From IMG/VR virus record IMGVR_UViG_3300013306_000002, positions 18,647-82,646 of that record: DNA of 64,000 nt. One strand, written 5' to 3'. The position numbers and the translations under genes are program-made. The number at the start of each line of letters is the position of its first letter. Within the stretch, counting starts at the first letter, position 1. The notes under the pieces were generated by a model that worked only from the letters and a program-made list of their open reading frames with translations, had not been told where the DNA came from and did no database searches. The stretch is from a virus. This document shows, one piece after another, positions 41,499 through 48,961 of this stretch.

Positions 41499-41846
41499 TC
41501 ACCCAGCCTTCGGCGGCGGAACGATGGCGACTGGCGGCGCGGGCGGCGACTCAGGTCTGGCCGGCGCCCGCTCGGTCGCCATCCTGGCCACGATGCCCGT
41601 GATCAGCGGCTCGATCTGCTGCCACACTGCCAGCGGCGCCTTCGGTTGCGCGGACGCAATCCCCACTACCCCGGTCACGGTCTTGGCGGCCGCATAGGTC
41701 ACGAAAATCCATTTCGTGTAGTCGAGCCACTGATCGACCGCGACAAATCCCAAGGCGCACAGCGTAGTGGCGGCAGCGATGAGCGCGACCGCGACAAGGC
41801 CGCGTTCGCTTTTCCAAAGATCCAGGATAGCTCCCATGGTGGGCAT
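41499..41846 (-). CDS. Small membrane protein, holin-like (115 aa)
   Basis: Two hydrophobic helices (LVAVALIAAATTLCALGFV, WIFVTYAAAKTVTGVVGI) with a short turn, an amphipathic helix and a Pro-rich C-terminus. It is related to the downstream protein. A second ATG 9 nt downstream (MGAILDLWKSER) is an alternative start. No proven family. Near the transglycosylase gene it could form a lysis pair. Confidence 0.5.
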   Translation of the reverse strand: MPTMGAILDLWKSERGLVAVALIAAATTLCALGFVAVDQWLDYTKWIFVTYAAAKTVTGVVGIASAQPKAPLAVWQQIEPLITGIVARMATERAPARPESPPAPPVAIVPPPKAG

Positions 41847-41899
41847 CCTGGCATGGAAGACGGTCCAACCTCAACATGAGGGAACCGCCGCTAAAGGTT

Positions 41900-41960
41900 G
41901 CGCGACCGGATCATGTCATCCAAGAACACCCGGTCGCGCTTCGCGCGGAGAATTCCGCGC
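41900..41960. terminator. Two adjacent hairpins downstream of parB-like gene
   Basis: GCGCGACCGG (41900-41909) pairs with CCGGTCGCGC (41930-41939), and GCGCGGA (41943-41949) pairs with TCCGCGC (41954-41960) around GAAT. They lie between the ParB stop (41966) and the next leftward gene (41846). The small hairpin has the same GCGG(A)...AATT...CCGC form as the one at 31208-31225. A terminator or RNA-processing site is likely; there is no U-tract. Confidence 0.5.
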
Positions 41961-41965
41961 CAAGG

Positions 41966-43396
41966 CTACTTGCGCTTGCCCTTCTTAGGGGGCTTGGCCG
42001 GAGTCGTGCCGGTCGCGTGGTGGATGTACTGGTGCCACTGCTTGGGTAGCGTCTCCATATCCATTCGGCCCGACGCCACCATGATGCCGAGGACCACGCC
42101 CTTCACCAAGTCGTGCGTCGGTGGCTTCTTGGCGGTCATGACCAGCAGATCCTCGATGATGACGGCCTGCATGGGTTTGGGTTTGGTCGGGGCAGCGGCC
42201 GGCGCAGGCTTATCAGGGCCCGAGGCAGCGGCCGGCGCAGACTTATCAGGGCCCGAGGCCAGTGGCAGATCGGCCTGGGGACCTGCGACCACCGGGCCCT
42301 TCTTACCCTTGCCCTGCTTCTTGGCGGCGCGCTTGGCCTCCTTGTCGGCCTTCCTCTGTGCCTTCGCCGCGTCCTTGTCGGCCTTGGCTTTGTCGCGCTT
42401 GACCTGCGCCTCCAGGCGGGCGACCTCCCTTCTTTCCTTGGCGCTCTGCCGCGCCCCGGACTTGTCGCCGGACGCCCGCGCCTCGGCCACGGCATCGGCC
42501 TGCTTCTCCTGCTCTGCACCCTTGGCGCTTACGGCCAGATCCCGGAACTGCTCCTCGCTGATCTCGCCTTTGCGCCAGCGCTCCAGCAACTTGGCACTCG
42601 CAGCCTTGCGAGCGGTCAGAATCTTGGAGACCCATGACTCGGATCGGCCAATCGTGGCCGCGATCGCCGCCATGGTGGTGATGTTTCCGGTATCGGGGTC
42701 GTTGGTCGCCCTCAACTCGGCCGCGCTCTCACTGAGTTCGAAGGCCGAGAGTCCCTCGCGCAACCCGACGACCCGCAGAACCTCCCGCAGATATAGTCGC
42801 GCCAAGTCCTGCGACCACTTGACGGGAACCGGCTCTCGGTCTCGCACCGGGATCAGGGCATCGTCTCCCAGTTCGGCCATGGTCGCCGCCTTGTGCCGCC
42901 GCTGTCCGTCCAGCACGAGCTCGTGGATCTCGCTCTTCGGGCCTTGAATGCGGACGACCAGCAGGGGGTCATTGATCCCCGCCAGGAGACCTTCCTCGGT
43001 GTTCTTCGAGTTCCGCTTGATGTCGTCGGCCAGGAGCCTGATCGAATCCGGATCCAGACCCGTGAAGGAGCGAGGATTTCGCCAGTGCTTGTAATCGAGC
43101 AGGAGATCGCCCAGCCGCGCCCATCGCGGCGTGCGTGCCTCGATCTCGTCGGCCGCCAACGCCTCAGCTTCGTTGTCGATCACCTCGGTCCCCTCGTCGG
43201 TTGGCCCCGCTCCGGGGCTGTCGTTCTCGATTTCGTTGTCATCCTCCCCATCCGCCTCGACGCCGGGGTCGGTCTCCTCCTCATGGGTAACCAGCCCCTC
43301 ATCCTCCTCGTCGTCGTCTTCATCCAGGGGACCCACCGTGCTGTCGTCGTACTCTTTGTCGCGGAGGTCCGGATCCAGAAACTCGAGGCTGCGCAT
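41966..43396 (-). CDS. parB: ParB/Spo0J-like DNA-binding protein (476 aa)
   Basis: ATG 43396 follows AGGAG. An acidic N-terminus (~residues 15-85) precedes LLAGINDPLLVVRIQ, HELVLDGQRRHKAATMAELGDDALIPV (the ParB-type DG.RR box) and TTMAAIAATIGRSESWVSKILTARK (helix-turn-helix). A basic coiled linker with two copies of the 11-residue unit SGPDKPAPAAA (33-bp repeats at 42195-42260) leads to a small C-terminal domain and a KKGKRK tail. No ParA partner is visible in the window. Role: centromere binding or transcription regulation, possibly at the dispersed 15-bp sites. Confidence 0.8.
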   Translation of the reverse strand: MRSLEFLDPDLRDKEYDDSTVGPLDEDDDEEDEGLVTHEEETDPGVEADGEDDNEIENDSPGAGPTDEGTEVIDNEAEALAADEIEARTPRWARLGDLLLDYKHWRNPRSFTGLDPDSIRLLADDIKRNSKNTEEGLLAGINDPLLVVRIQGPKSEIHELVLDGQRRHKAATMAELGDDALIPVRDREPVPVKWSQDLARLYLREVLRVVGLREGLSAFELSESAAELRATNDPDTGNITTMAAIAATIGRSESWVSKILTARKAASAKLLERWRKGEISEEQFRDLAVSAKGAEQEKQADAVAEARASGDKSGARQSAKERREVARLEAQVKRDKAKADKDAAKAQRKADKEAKRAAKKQGKGKKGPVVAGPQADLPLASGPDKSAPAAASGPDKPAPAAAPTKPKPMQAVIIEDLLVMTAKKPPTHDLVKGVVLGIMVASGRMDMETLPKQWHQYIHHATGTTPAKPPKKGKRK

Positions 43397-43584
43397 GGTC
43401 AATCTCCTGTCGGTTGGAAGAAAAGGTGGCAGGGACAACGGCATGAGGGGACCGTCGTCCTTTGCGTCGGTGGTGGGGTGTGCACCACTTCGCGGGCTAC
43501 TGCCATTGCCGGCCCTTGGCGTCTACCACCTCGGGCCAAGAGTCATCACCCATCATCTCGTTGCTGAACATCATGCACATCGGG

Positions 43585-43599
43585 CTTTCCACTGGCAAG
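43585..43599 (-). repeat. Dispersed 15-bp pseudo-palindrome, consensus copy
   Basis: The minus strand reads CTTGCCAGTGGAAAG, matching the consensus at all positions. It is in the intergenic region between the Dcm-like gene and the ParB-like gene, about 190 bp upstream of parB. Autoregulation of ParB from this site is possible. Confidence 0.65.
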
Positions 43600-43613
43600 G
43601 GCTTCGCAGCGTC

Positions 43614-44931
43614 TTACGCGCTCTGCTGTGCGATGGCTTCCAGGGAGGCCACGATGAACTCCACAGCTACCTGCGGGACGATCGAGTTGCCGTAGCCCCG
43701 CAGAAGCCCCACTCGGCCGGGTAACCCTGCAACCAGCGGGAATGTTCCGGGTTCAACTGGCCGGGCGACGGGTGGTCCGCCGGATGGGTCTCGGCAGAGG
43801 ACCCAGTCGGCATCGGCCCAGAATCCGCCAGTTGCGCCTGCAGGGATAGCGAGGTCACAGACTCGCCGATGTGGGTACCCGTCGCCTTGGTCTTGCGCTT
43901 GCGCTCCAGGAACGCTGGGGTCGCCCAGGATGCCGCTCGTATCACTTCGCCCGCCGTTGTCGGCAGATCCTGGCCGGTCGCCACCCTTCGCTTGCCGCCC
44001 TTGGCGCCGTCCGCCGCGCGGGGCGTCGGCCAGGACGCCAGCGCCGCCGCTCCGTGCAGGGTCAGTTGCACCTTCGTCCCGCTCTTCCTGGTCATGCCCT
44101 CGGGTGGCCCGACCGTTCCGCGCGCGTGCGCGTCGGGAGTCGGCCAGTGGCTCAGTCTCGCCACTTCGTTCAGCGGCCGGGCGTTCTCGCCGTGCATGTT
44201 CGACGCGCTGGACTTCCAGTCCCTTGCCGCCGGGGTGGACCATGGCTGCCGTCCGGGCCGCGCCCAGTAGCATCGGATTGTTCGGCCCGTGGTGGAATGT
44301 CTCCCTGCTCGCCGTGCCATCGCTGGCCAGCGGGGTTGGCCACACGGCGGTCTTTGCCGCCCCCGCCAGCTTGAGCGTCGGCGTCTCGTGGTCCCCGTTC
44401 GCGTACGAGTAGTCCCCGCGGGACACGGTCGGTGTAGGCCACGAAGTACAGCCGCTGTCGCTGGTGCGGAGCGCCGACGCCCGCCGCGCACAGATCCGCC
44501 GCCCCGACGGTGTAACCGCATCGTTCCAGGTCAGCGAAAACAACGTCGAGCCACCCAAGGCCATCCTTGCTCGCAACCTGCTCTCCAAAGAGGATTGGAG
44601 GGCGACACTCCTGGATGAGTGCGAACCATGCTGGCCAAAGATGTCGAGCGTCGCGAACTCCTTCCCCCTTGCCCGCATCGCTGAACGGCTGGCAGGGGCA
44701 ACTGCCGGTCCAGATGTCGGCGTCATCAGGGATGCTCGCGAGGCGGAGGGCATACGACCAGCCGCCGATGCCCCCGAAGAAATGCCGCTGTCCAGGTCCA
44801 GCGACGTCTGCGGGTGTGAGATCGGCGATGGAGCGCCGGTCAACTCGTCCTGGGGCGATGTGGCCATGGGTGATGAGACTCTCCAGCCAGTCGGCTGCGA
44901 AGGGATCGTTCTCGTTGTAGAGGGCCGTCAC
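43614..44931 (-). CDS. dcm: DNA cytosine-5 methyltransferase, split by a one-base insertion
   Basis: GTG 44931 overlaps the upstream stop. The first frame has YNENDPFAADWLESLI, HFFGGIGGWSYALRLA (motif I), WTGSCPCQPFSDAGKG (motif IV with the Pro-Cys nucleophile), FGEQVASKDGLGW (in place of ENV) and GAPHQRQRLYFVA (motif VIII), but it runs to a spurious stop at 44170. The other half, ending GRVGLLRGYGNSIVPQ (motif X) at 43614, lies in another frame. Removing one base near 44243 joins them into a normal-length phage Dcm of about 438 residues. As sequenced, the enzyme is probably inactive unless frameshifting occurs. Confidence 0.85.
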
Positions 44932-45212
44932 CGGGCCCAGGTGCGCTGACAGACATCGGGAACGGAATACGATCCATCCCAGGTCCGCTGCATCGTGGCT
45001 ACGGCCCCCAGGCAGGCATCCTGGTCCCGATCGTTCACCGTCCCGCCCATGCCGCACCACTGGTGATAGACGATCGGGCAACCCGGAGCGCCGGGCGCCG
45101 CCGCGTCGCACCAAGCGTCGGCCTGTTCCTGGCAGGCCTCCGCGCGGGGCATGTCAGGGATGGAGATGGTGCAGGCGGTGAGCGCCAGCGTGCAGAGGAT
45201 GGCGACGCGCAT
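44928..45212 (-). CDS. Cys-rich lipoprotein (94 aa)
   Basis: The N-terminus MRVAILCTLALTACTIS has a lipobox L-T-A-C with Cys14. The mature part has six further Cys (ACQEQADAWC, GCPIVYHQWC, DACLGAV, VCQRTW) spaced as in exported disulfide-rich proteins. It follows a tiny membrane protein gene by TGATG overlap. A spanin-like outer-membrane partner or envelope protein is possible; a Gram-negative host is implied. Confidence 0.6.
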   Translation of the reverse strand: MRVAILCTLALTACTISIPDMPRAEACQEQADAWCDAAAPGAPGCPIVYHQWCGMGGTVNDRDQDACLGAVATMQRTWDGSYSVPDVCQRTWAR

Positions 45213-45301
45213 CACAACCACCACCCGAGGGTAACGACCGAGACCAGCACGCCAGCCAGGACGCCGCTGGCGAAGGCCAGTGGGTATGCGAGAGCGCGCA
45301 T
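45212..45301 (-). CDS. Very small membrane peptide (29 aa)
   Basis: ATG 45301 and TGA 45212-45214 both overlap neighbouring genes (TGATG). The whole product is one hydrophobic helix (ALAYPLAFASGVLAGVLVSV). Its coupling to the lipoprotein suggests the two are made together at the envelope, but it lacks the coiled periplasmic part of an inner-membrane spanin. Confidence 0.45.
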   Translation of the reverse strand: MRALAYPLAFASGVLAGVLVSVVTLGWWL

Positions 45302-45924
45302 CACGCGGCACCTCCGAGCTCTGCCTCGGCCTCTTGTAGCGCCACATTGAGTTCTGCTGCGCGCTCGTTGGTCCCACCCTTGTCCGGGTGGGCAATCTGC
45401 ATGGCCTGACGGTGGCGGAGCTTGATGGTCTCCAGCGTTCGCGCCTTGTCTACGAGCCCCATCTCGTAGGCATCGGCGACATCCTTGCCAAGCAGCTCGC
45501 GCCACCCCTTCCAAGGGGCGGAGGCCGGTGGTAGCGCAGCGAACCCCGAGAACGCCCGCGTCACCATGTCCGCCGCGCCCCAGTTCTCGAGGCCACGCAG
45601 CGCCTCCACGGTCTTGCCGATGGCGCGGAGGTTTGCCGCAGCCGTAGACCAGCGGTCACAGGCGAACACCCGCTCGGCGCCGTTGATGACAACCCAGACG
45701 GCGATCCCGGGGTCCTCGGCCTTGCCACTGGAATACGGCACGCCCTTGCTGGTGGTGGGGAGGTCGGACGTGATGACCACGTTGTCGGCCTTCATGAGCC
45801 GGAGTTCGTAGAGTAGGTCCTGGATGCCCTCGGTCAGGGTGACGCGGAACAGGGCGCGCTCGCGCTTGGAGGAGTCGGTGCGGGCCCAGCCGGCGGGCCA
45901 CTGCAGGGGAAAGGGCTGGCGCAT
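45301..45924 (-). CDS. J-domain-containing phage protein (207 aa)
   Basis: ATG 45924 (MRQPFPLQWPAGWARTDSSKR) gives the usual phage start. Family segments follow: NVVITSDLPTTSKGVPYSS, DPGIAVWVVINGAERVFACDRW, NLRAIGKTVEALRGLENWG and a C-terminal J domain (ETIKLRHRQAMQIAHPDKGGTNERAAELNVA) with HPD. This phage family is widespread, and the J domain should engage host DnaK. A partial copy of the dispersed site lies inside at 45721-45735. Confidence 0.85.
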   Translation of the reverse strand: MRQPFPLQWPAGWARTDSSKRERALFRVTLTEGIQDLLYELRLMKADNVVITSDLPTTSKGVPYSSGKAEDPGIAVWVVINGAERVFACDRWSTAAANLRAIGKTVEALRGLENWGAADMVTRAFSGFAALPPASAPWKGWRELLGKDVADAYEMGLVDKARTLETIKLRHRQAMQIAHPDKGGTNERAAELNVALQEAEAELGGAA

Positions 45925-46178
45925 CACCGCAGCTCCGGGAAGCAACGCGGGTGAAGGATCTCTTCCGATCCATCCTCCATCCGCACCCTCACCGCCTGGG
46001 CGGCGAGGTGGCCCAGGTAGGTGACCTTGACACCGGCATGCACCATGAGCCCCCGCTCGCTGATGCAGGGCCGGTCGCTGGTCATGGACAGATCGAGCGG
46101 CGCCGCGAAGTTGCGCCGGTTCATTCCTGGCCGCGGATGGTCTACTGACCTACCGGGCACGATCTTCTGCTTTGTCAC
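45924..46178 (-). CDS. Small hypothetical protein (84 aa)
   Basis: GTG 46178 is chosen because AAGGAG lies 6 bp before it; the same leader-plus-GTGACAAAG start occurs at 27613. The product has a beta-containing C-terminus (VKVTYLGHLAAQAVRVRMEDGSEEIL) that could be a small SH3-like fold. The function is unknown. Confidence 0.5.
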   Translation of the reverse strand: MTKQKIVPGRSVDHPRPGMNRRNFAAPLDLSMTSDRPCISERGLMVHAGVKVTYLGHLAAQAVRVRMEDGSEEILHPRCFPELR

Positions 46179-46377
46179 GTCGATCTCCTTGGTTGAGGTG
46201 CCGCTGCCACGCGCTGGCTTGCGGATCGGGCTTGGGACGGTCGCTCTGCCACCGGGCCGGGCCGGTCCCCGGCCAATACTTGAACCCCATCCAGACCAGC
46301 ACTGTATCACCCAGATCACCCAGGATGCCAGCGAGCGGCCACAGGATGGCGCGCAGGAACGTCCAGTACCCGCTCAT
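46150..46377 (-). CDS. Small membrane protein (75 aa)
   Basis: Start ATG 46377 overlaps the upstream stop. A hydrophobic N-terminal region (YWTFLRAILWPLAGILGDLGDTVLVWMGF) is followed by a basic tail (RPKPDPQASAWQRH...RRDKAEDRAR). The 3' 29 bp overlap the next gene and contain its ribosome site. The function is unknown. Confidence 0.45.
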   Translation of the reverse strand: MSGYWTFLRAILWPLAGILGDLGDTVLVWMGFKYWPGTGPARWQSDRPKPDPQASAWQRHLNQGDRRDKAEDRAR

Positions 46378-46829
46378 TGGTTGCCTCGTTTGTTGATCGC
46401 GAAACATATGCGACCGGCCGCCGCGCGGATCTCCGCGTCCGTGCCATCGCGGTACAGCACCGTGTCGCAATCAAGCACCATCCGAGACGCGACGTCCGGC
46501 GGCAGCAGAAGCGTTCGTTGGCGCTCTTCGCGAAGGATTGCTTCGGTAAGATCCGCCGGGCTGAGTATAGCGGCAGCAGATCCTGACGCTCGCCCGATCT
46601 GGCTTCCGATTCCAAGTCGTTGGCGTGCCGTGGTCTGATTCATCCCACCGATTCGGCTCCGCTCGATAGGGGTCAGGCGTCTATAGGTGGAGTAGGTCAC
46701 CAGGCCCATGTGAGCCTTCTCGAGTACGGCGACGGCCTCCCATGTGGCCCGGCCGAGCTCAGCCTGGGCGACTAGCTCGGTGACTTCGCTTGGTATGACC
46801 AACTCCCAGATCGTCGTGATCGTGCTCAT
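46374..46829 (-). CDS. Hypothetical protein (151 aa)
   Basis: The product has a helical N-terminus (TELVAQAELGRATWEAVAVLEKA), a basic RRLTPIERSRIGG segment and MNQTTARQRLGIGSQIGRASG, which may be a DNA-binding helix-turn-helix. No family is recognised. It overlaps the downstream gene start by ATGA. Confidence 0.5.
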   Translation of the reverse strand: MSTITTIWELVIPSEVTELVAQAELGRATWEAVAVLEKAHMGLVTYSTYRRLTPIERSRIGGMNQTTARQRLGIGSQIGRASGSAAAILSPADLTEAILREERQRTLLLPPDVASRMVLDCDTVLYRDGTDAEIRAAAGRICFAINKRGNQ

Positions 46830-46835
46830 GGGGTC

Positions 46836-47237
46836 TCACCGATCCCTGATGGGTCGCCACGCGGCGATCCGCTTATCCGGCGGCACATCCGGGTCAGACA
46901 GGTTGACGACCACATGCCAGTGGCAATCGCGGGCGAGCCATGTCGGGCCGATCACCCAGTCAACGCGGCCGGCGGGGTCAACGCACTCCGCGATCGAGTC
47001 CGCGATGATGTCGGTGTCGGCGCCCACCGTGAATCCGGCCAGCACGAAGTAGTGCGACTCGGCCGGATGCCGCAGCGTCGTGTCCAGATCCAGGGTCTGT
47101 TCACGTTCGATCTGGACCGGGATGCCGACCATGGTGTTGGACTGGACAGCGGTTGCCTCCAGGTCTGGATCGTCGACAACGACAGTATCGTCATCATCGT
47201 AAGACAGGACAGGGATCTCAACGGCTCGGGTACGCAT
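46836..47237 (-). CDS. Hypothetical acidic protein (133 aa)
   Basis: Start MRTRAVEIPVLSYDDDDTVVVDDPDLE follows a GAGG site. It continues with beta strands (SHYFVLAGFTVGADTDIIA, VDWVIGPTWLARDCHWHVVVNL). No family is recognised. A partial copy of the dispersed pseudo-palindrome lies at 46913-46927. Confidence 0.5.
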   Translation of the reverse strand: MRTRAVEIPVLSYDDDDTVVVDDPDLEATAVQSNTMVGIPVQIEREQTLDLDTTLRHPAESHYFVLAGFTVGADTDIIADSIAECVDPAGRVDWVIGPTWLARDCHWHVVVNLSDPDVPPDKRIAAWRPIRDR

Positions 47238-47304
47238 AACGACCTCGGTGTGGAAGCGTAGAACGAACGTGACGGCGGAAAGGTGGAGCGAAGTGAGGCG
47301 GCGG

Positions 47305-47511
47305 CTACCCGTCCGACAAGATCGACGCCTCCACCTCCACGGGGGCGACATCGAACACGACGTCCTGACGGCAACCCCGTTGATTGGCTCGATTGGCTCG
47401 GTCAGCCCAGGACTGCGCTTCCCATCGGTCATCAAACAAGAGAGCTCGGCACTTCGGCCATGTCACCCGTCGCCCATCTGACCAGTTCTCGCGGATGGTC
47501 CAGCGTGTCAC
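47305..47511 (-). CDS. Small Trp-rich protein (68 aa)
   Basis: GTG 47511 overlaps the upstream stop (GTGA). The sequence is Trp/Arg-rich (RWTIRENWSDGRRVTWPKC, DDRWEAQSWADRAN) with a short beta C-terminus. The function is unknown. Confidence 0.45.
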   Translation of the reverse strand: MTRWTIRENWSDGRRVTWPKCRALLFDDRWEAQSWADRANRANQRGCRQDVVFDVAPVEVEASILSDG

Positions 47512-48209
47512 AGCACGTACTCCCTGCTAAGGTTCCGCCTCGCCCACTGCACGGTCACCAGGGCCGACCGCTCGAAGGTCATACCCCCGCACTTTTTGCA
47601 AGCGCCCCGGTGCTCGCGCACCTCGACGGACACCGTCTCCCGGCTGGCGCCCTGCATCCAGGGGTGCCGCTGAATCTCAGCGGTCGCCTCCTGGATTCGG
47701 AGGAGCGTGCGGTACTCGGGGGCCGTGAGGCGTGGGTTGGTCGCGGTCTCCCATGTCACCAGGTCGGCGAGCGCCTTCGTGGCTCCACCGATCGCGGTCC
47801 CCTGCAGGCATGTCCAGACTCCCCGGACGTCGACCGGGTGGGGAATGTCCGCGAACACCATCTGCCGGCGCTTGGTGAGTAGGCCGAACGGCCGGAACAG
47901 TTCGGTTCGCGCGATGCCCAGGAGCTCCTCATCAGGCAAAAGACAAGCAATCCACCGGGCGCGCTGGTCGGAGTTGCCCCGATCTCTCAGCGCAGCGTGC
48001 TCCTGCAAGTGATCCCGGTTCCTGAGCTCCTGCTGCTCGAGTGCGGTCAGCGGGGTGATGTGGACTGAGGTGACATGCTCGGGGCGAACCCCGGGGCGGC
48101 GCAGCGCAGCCCGCCTGGCTTGCTCGGTAGCGGAATCCATGTCGCTGGACTCGACCATCAGGCGTACCTGGAGCGTAATGTCGGCGTGGTAGCGGTGGGT
48201 AGCGGTCAT
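47508..48209 (-). CDS. Hypothetical protein with C-terminal CxxC (233 aa)
   Basis: ATG 48209 follows GGAG. The N-terminal YHADITLQVRLMVESSDMDSA...VRPEHVTSVHITPL is a small ferredoxin-like alpha/beta unit. The middle is helical, and the C-terminus has ACKKCGGMTFERSALVTV. No enzyme motif is visible. Confidence 0.55.
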   Translation of the reverse strand: MTATHRYHADITLQVRLMVESSDMDSATEQARRAALRRPGVRPEHVTSVHITPLTALEQQELRNRDHLQEHAALRDRGNSDQRARWIACLLPDEELLGIARTELFRPFGLLTKRRQMVFADIPHPVDVRGVWTCLQGTAIGGATKALADLVTWETATNPRLTAPEYRTLLRIQEATAEIQRHPWMQGASRETVSVEVREHRGACKKCGGMTFERSALVTVQWARRNLSREYVL

Positions 48210-48285
48210 GTGGTCTCCATACTTGAGCGGTCCCGCGAAGACACGTAGCGAAGGGCCACGTGTCGCCGAAGGACACTCCAGCGAT

Positions 48286-48879
48286 TCAGCCGTCGTTAAG
48301 GATCTCGTCGATCTCCGCCGATGCCCCTTGCGACGTCGGATAGGAGTGTCCGGCGTGCATGAGTTTGCCCGCTCGCTCCCAGATCGGGTGTCCGCCGATG
48401 CGGCGCCCGCCGGGGCCGACGATAAGGGTCGTGCTGGTCGTGTTGGTTCGCTGGATCACGCGGTAGCCGCCATCGTCGCTAAGGATGGCGTAGGTCGGCG
48501 GAGCGGTCACACTGGCGTCGGTGTCGGCAGGAACCTCGGGGGGCGCGGGGGGCGCGAGCGCGAACACTCCGCGCTCCAGGAAGATCTGCACACCCTCGGT
48601 GAACGAGATCACCTGCTCCTGCACCCCGCTCGCGCTGTAGCCGTGCGCGGCGTGCCAGCGTCTGTGAACGAGCCAGCACTGAAACGGCTCAGCCCCCGTG
48701 AATGCCGGGTAGATCGTGACAGCGTCGCAGCCAGCGGCCGAGTGGCGATCCTCGAACGCCAGCGCCGCCCGGTCGCCCACGAGGAGCAAGCCGTCAACCT
48801 CTCGGTCAGGCTCCTGCTCGACGGGACCACGGGTGCGAAGGGTGCGAATCTGCGCGTACTTGAGCGTCGTCCTGGTCAT
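48286..48879 (-). CDS. Hypothetical protein (197 aa)
   Basis: ATG 48879 has AAGGAG upstream. A beta-rich start (REVDGLLLVGDRAALAFEDR) leads to a Pro-rich linker (LAPPAPPEVPADTD) and a C-terminal unit RVIQRTNTTSTTLIVGPGGRRIGGHPIWERAG. No family is recognised. The ~80 bp to the helicase gene hold nothing recognised. Confidence 0.55.
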   Translation of the reverse strand: MTRTTLKYAQIRTLRTRGPVEQEPDREVDGLLLVGDRAALAFEDRHSAAGCDAVTIYPAFTGAEPFQCWLVHRRWHAAHGYSASGVQEQVISFTEGVQIFLERGVFALAPPAPPEVPADTDASVTAPPTYAILSDDGGYRVIQRTNTTSTTLIVGPGGRRIGGHPIWERAGKLMHAGHSYPTSQGASAEIDEILNDG

Positions 48880-48961
48880 ATCTATCTCCTTTGGGTGGTC
48901 GAAGTCTGAAGGCAGTCCCACAGAAGCACGTGTGTAGAACCACATGCCGCCAGAGGATGCC

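Noticed and set aside
43450-43580. A 26-codon minus-strand frame (starting near 43578) between dcm and parB.
   Set aside because: It has no ribosome site or coupling, and the start has several Met codons in a row; not enough support.
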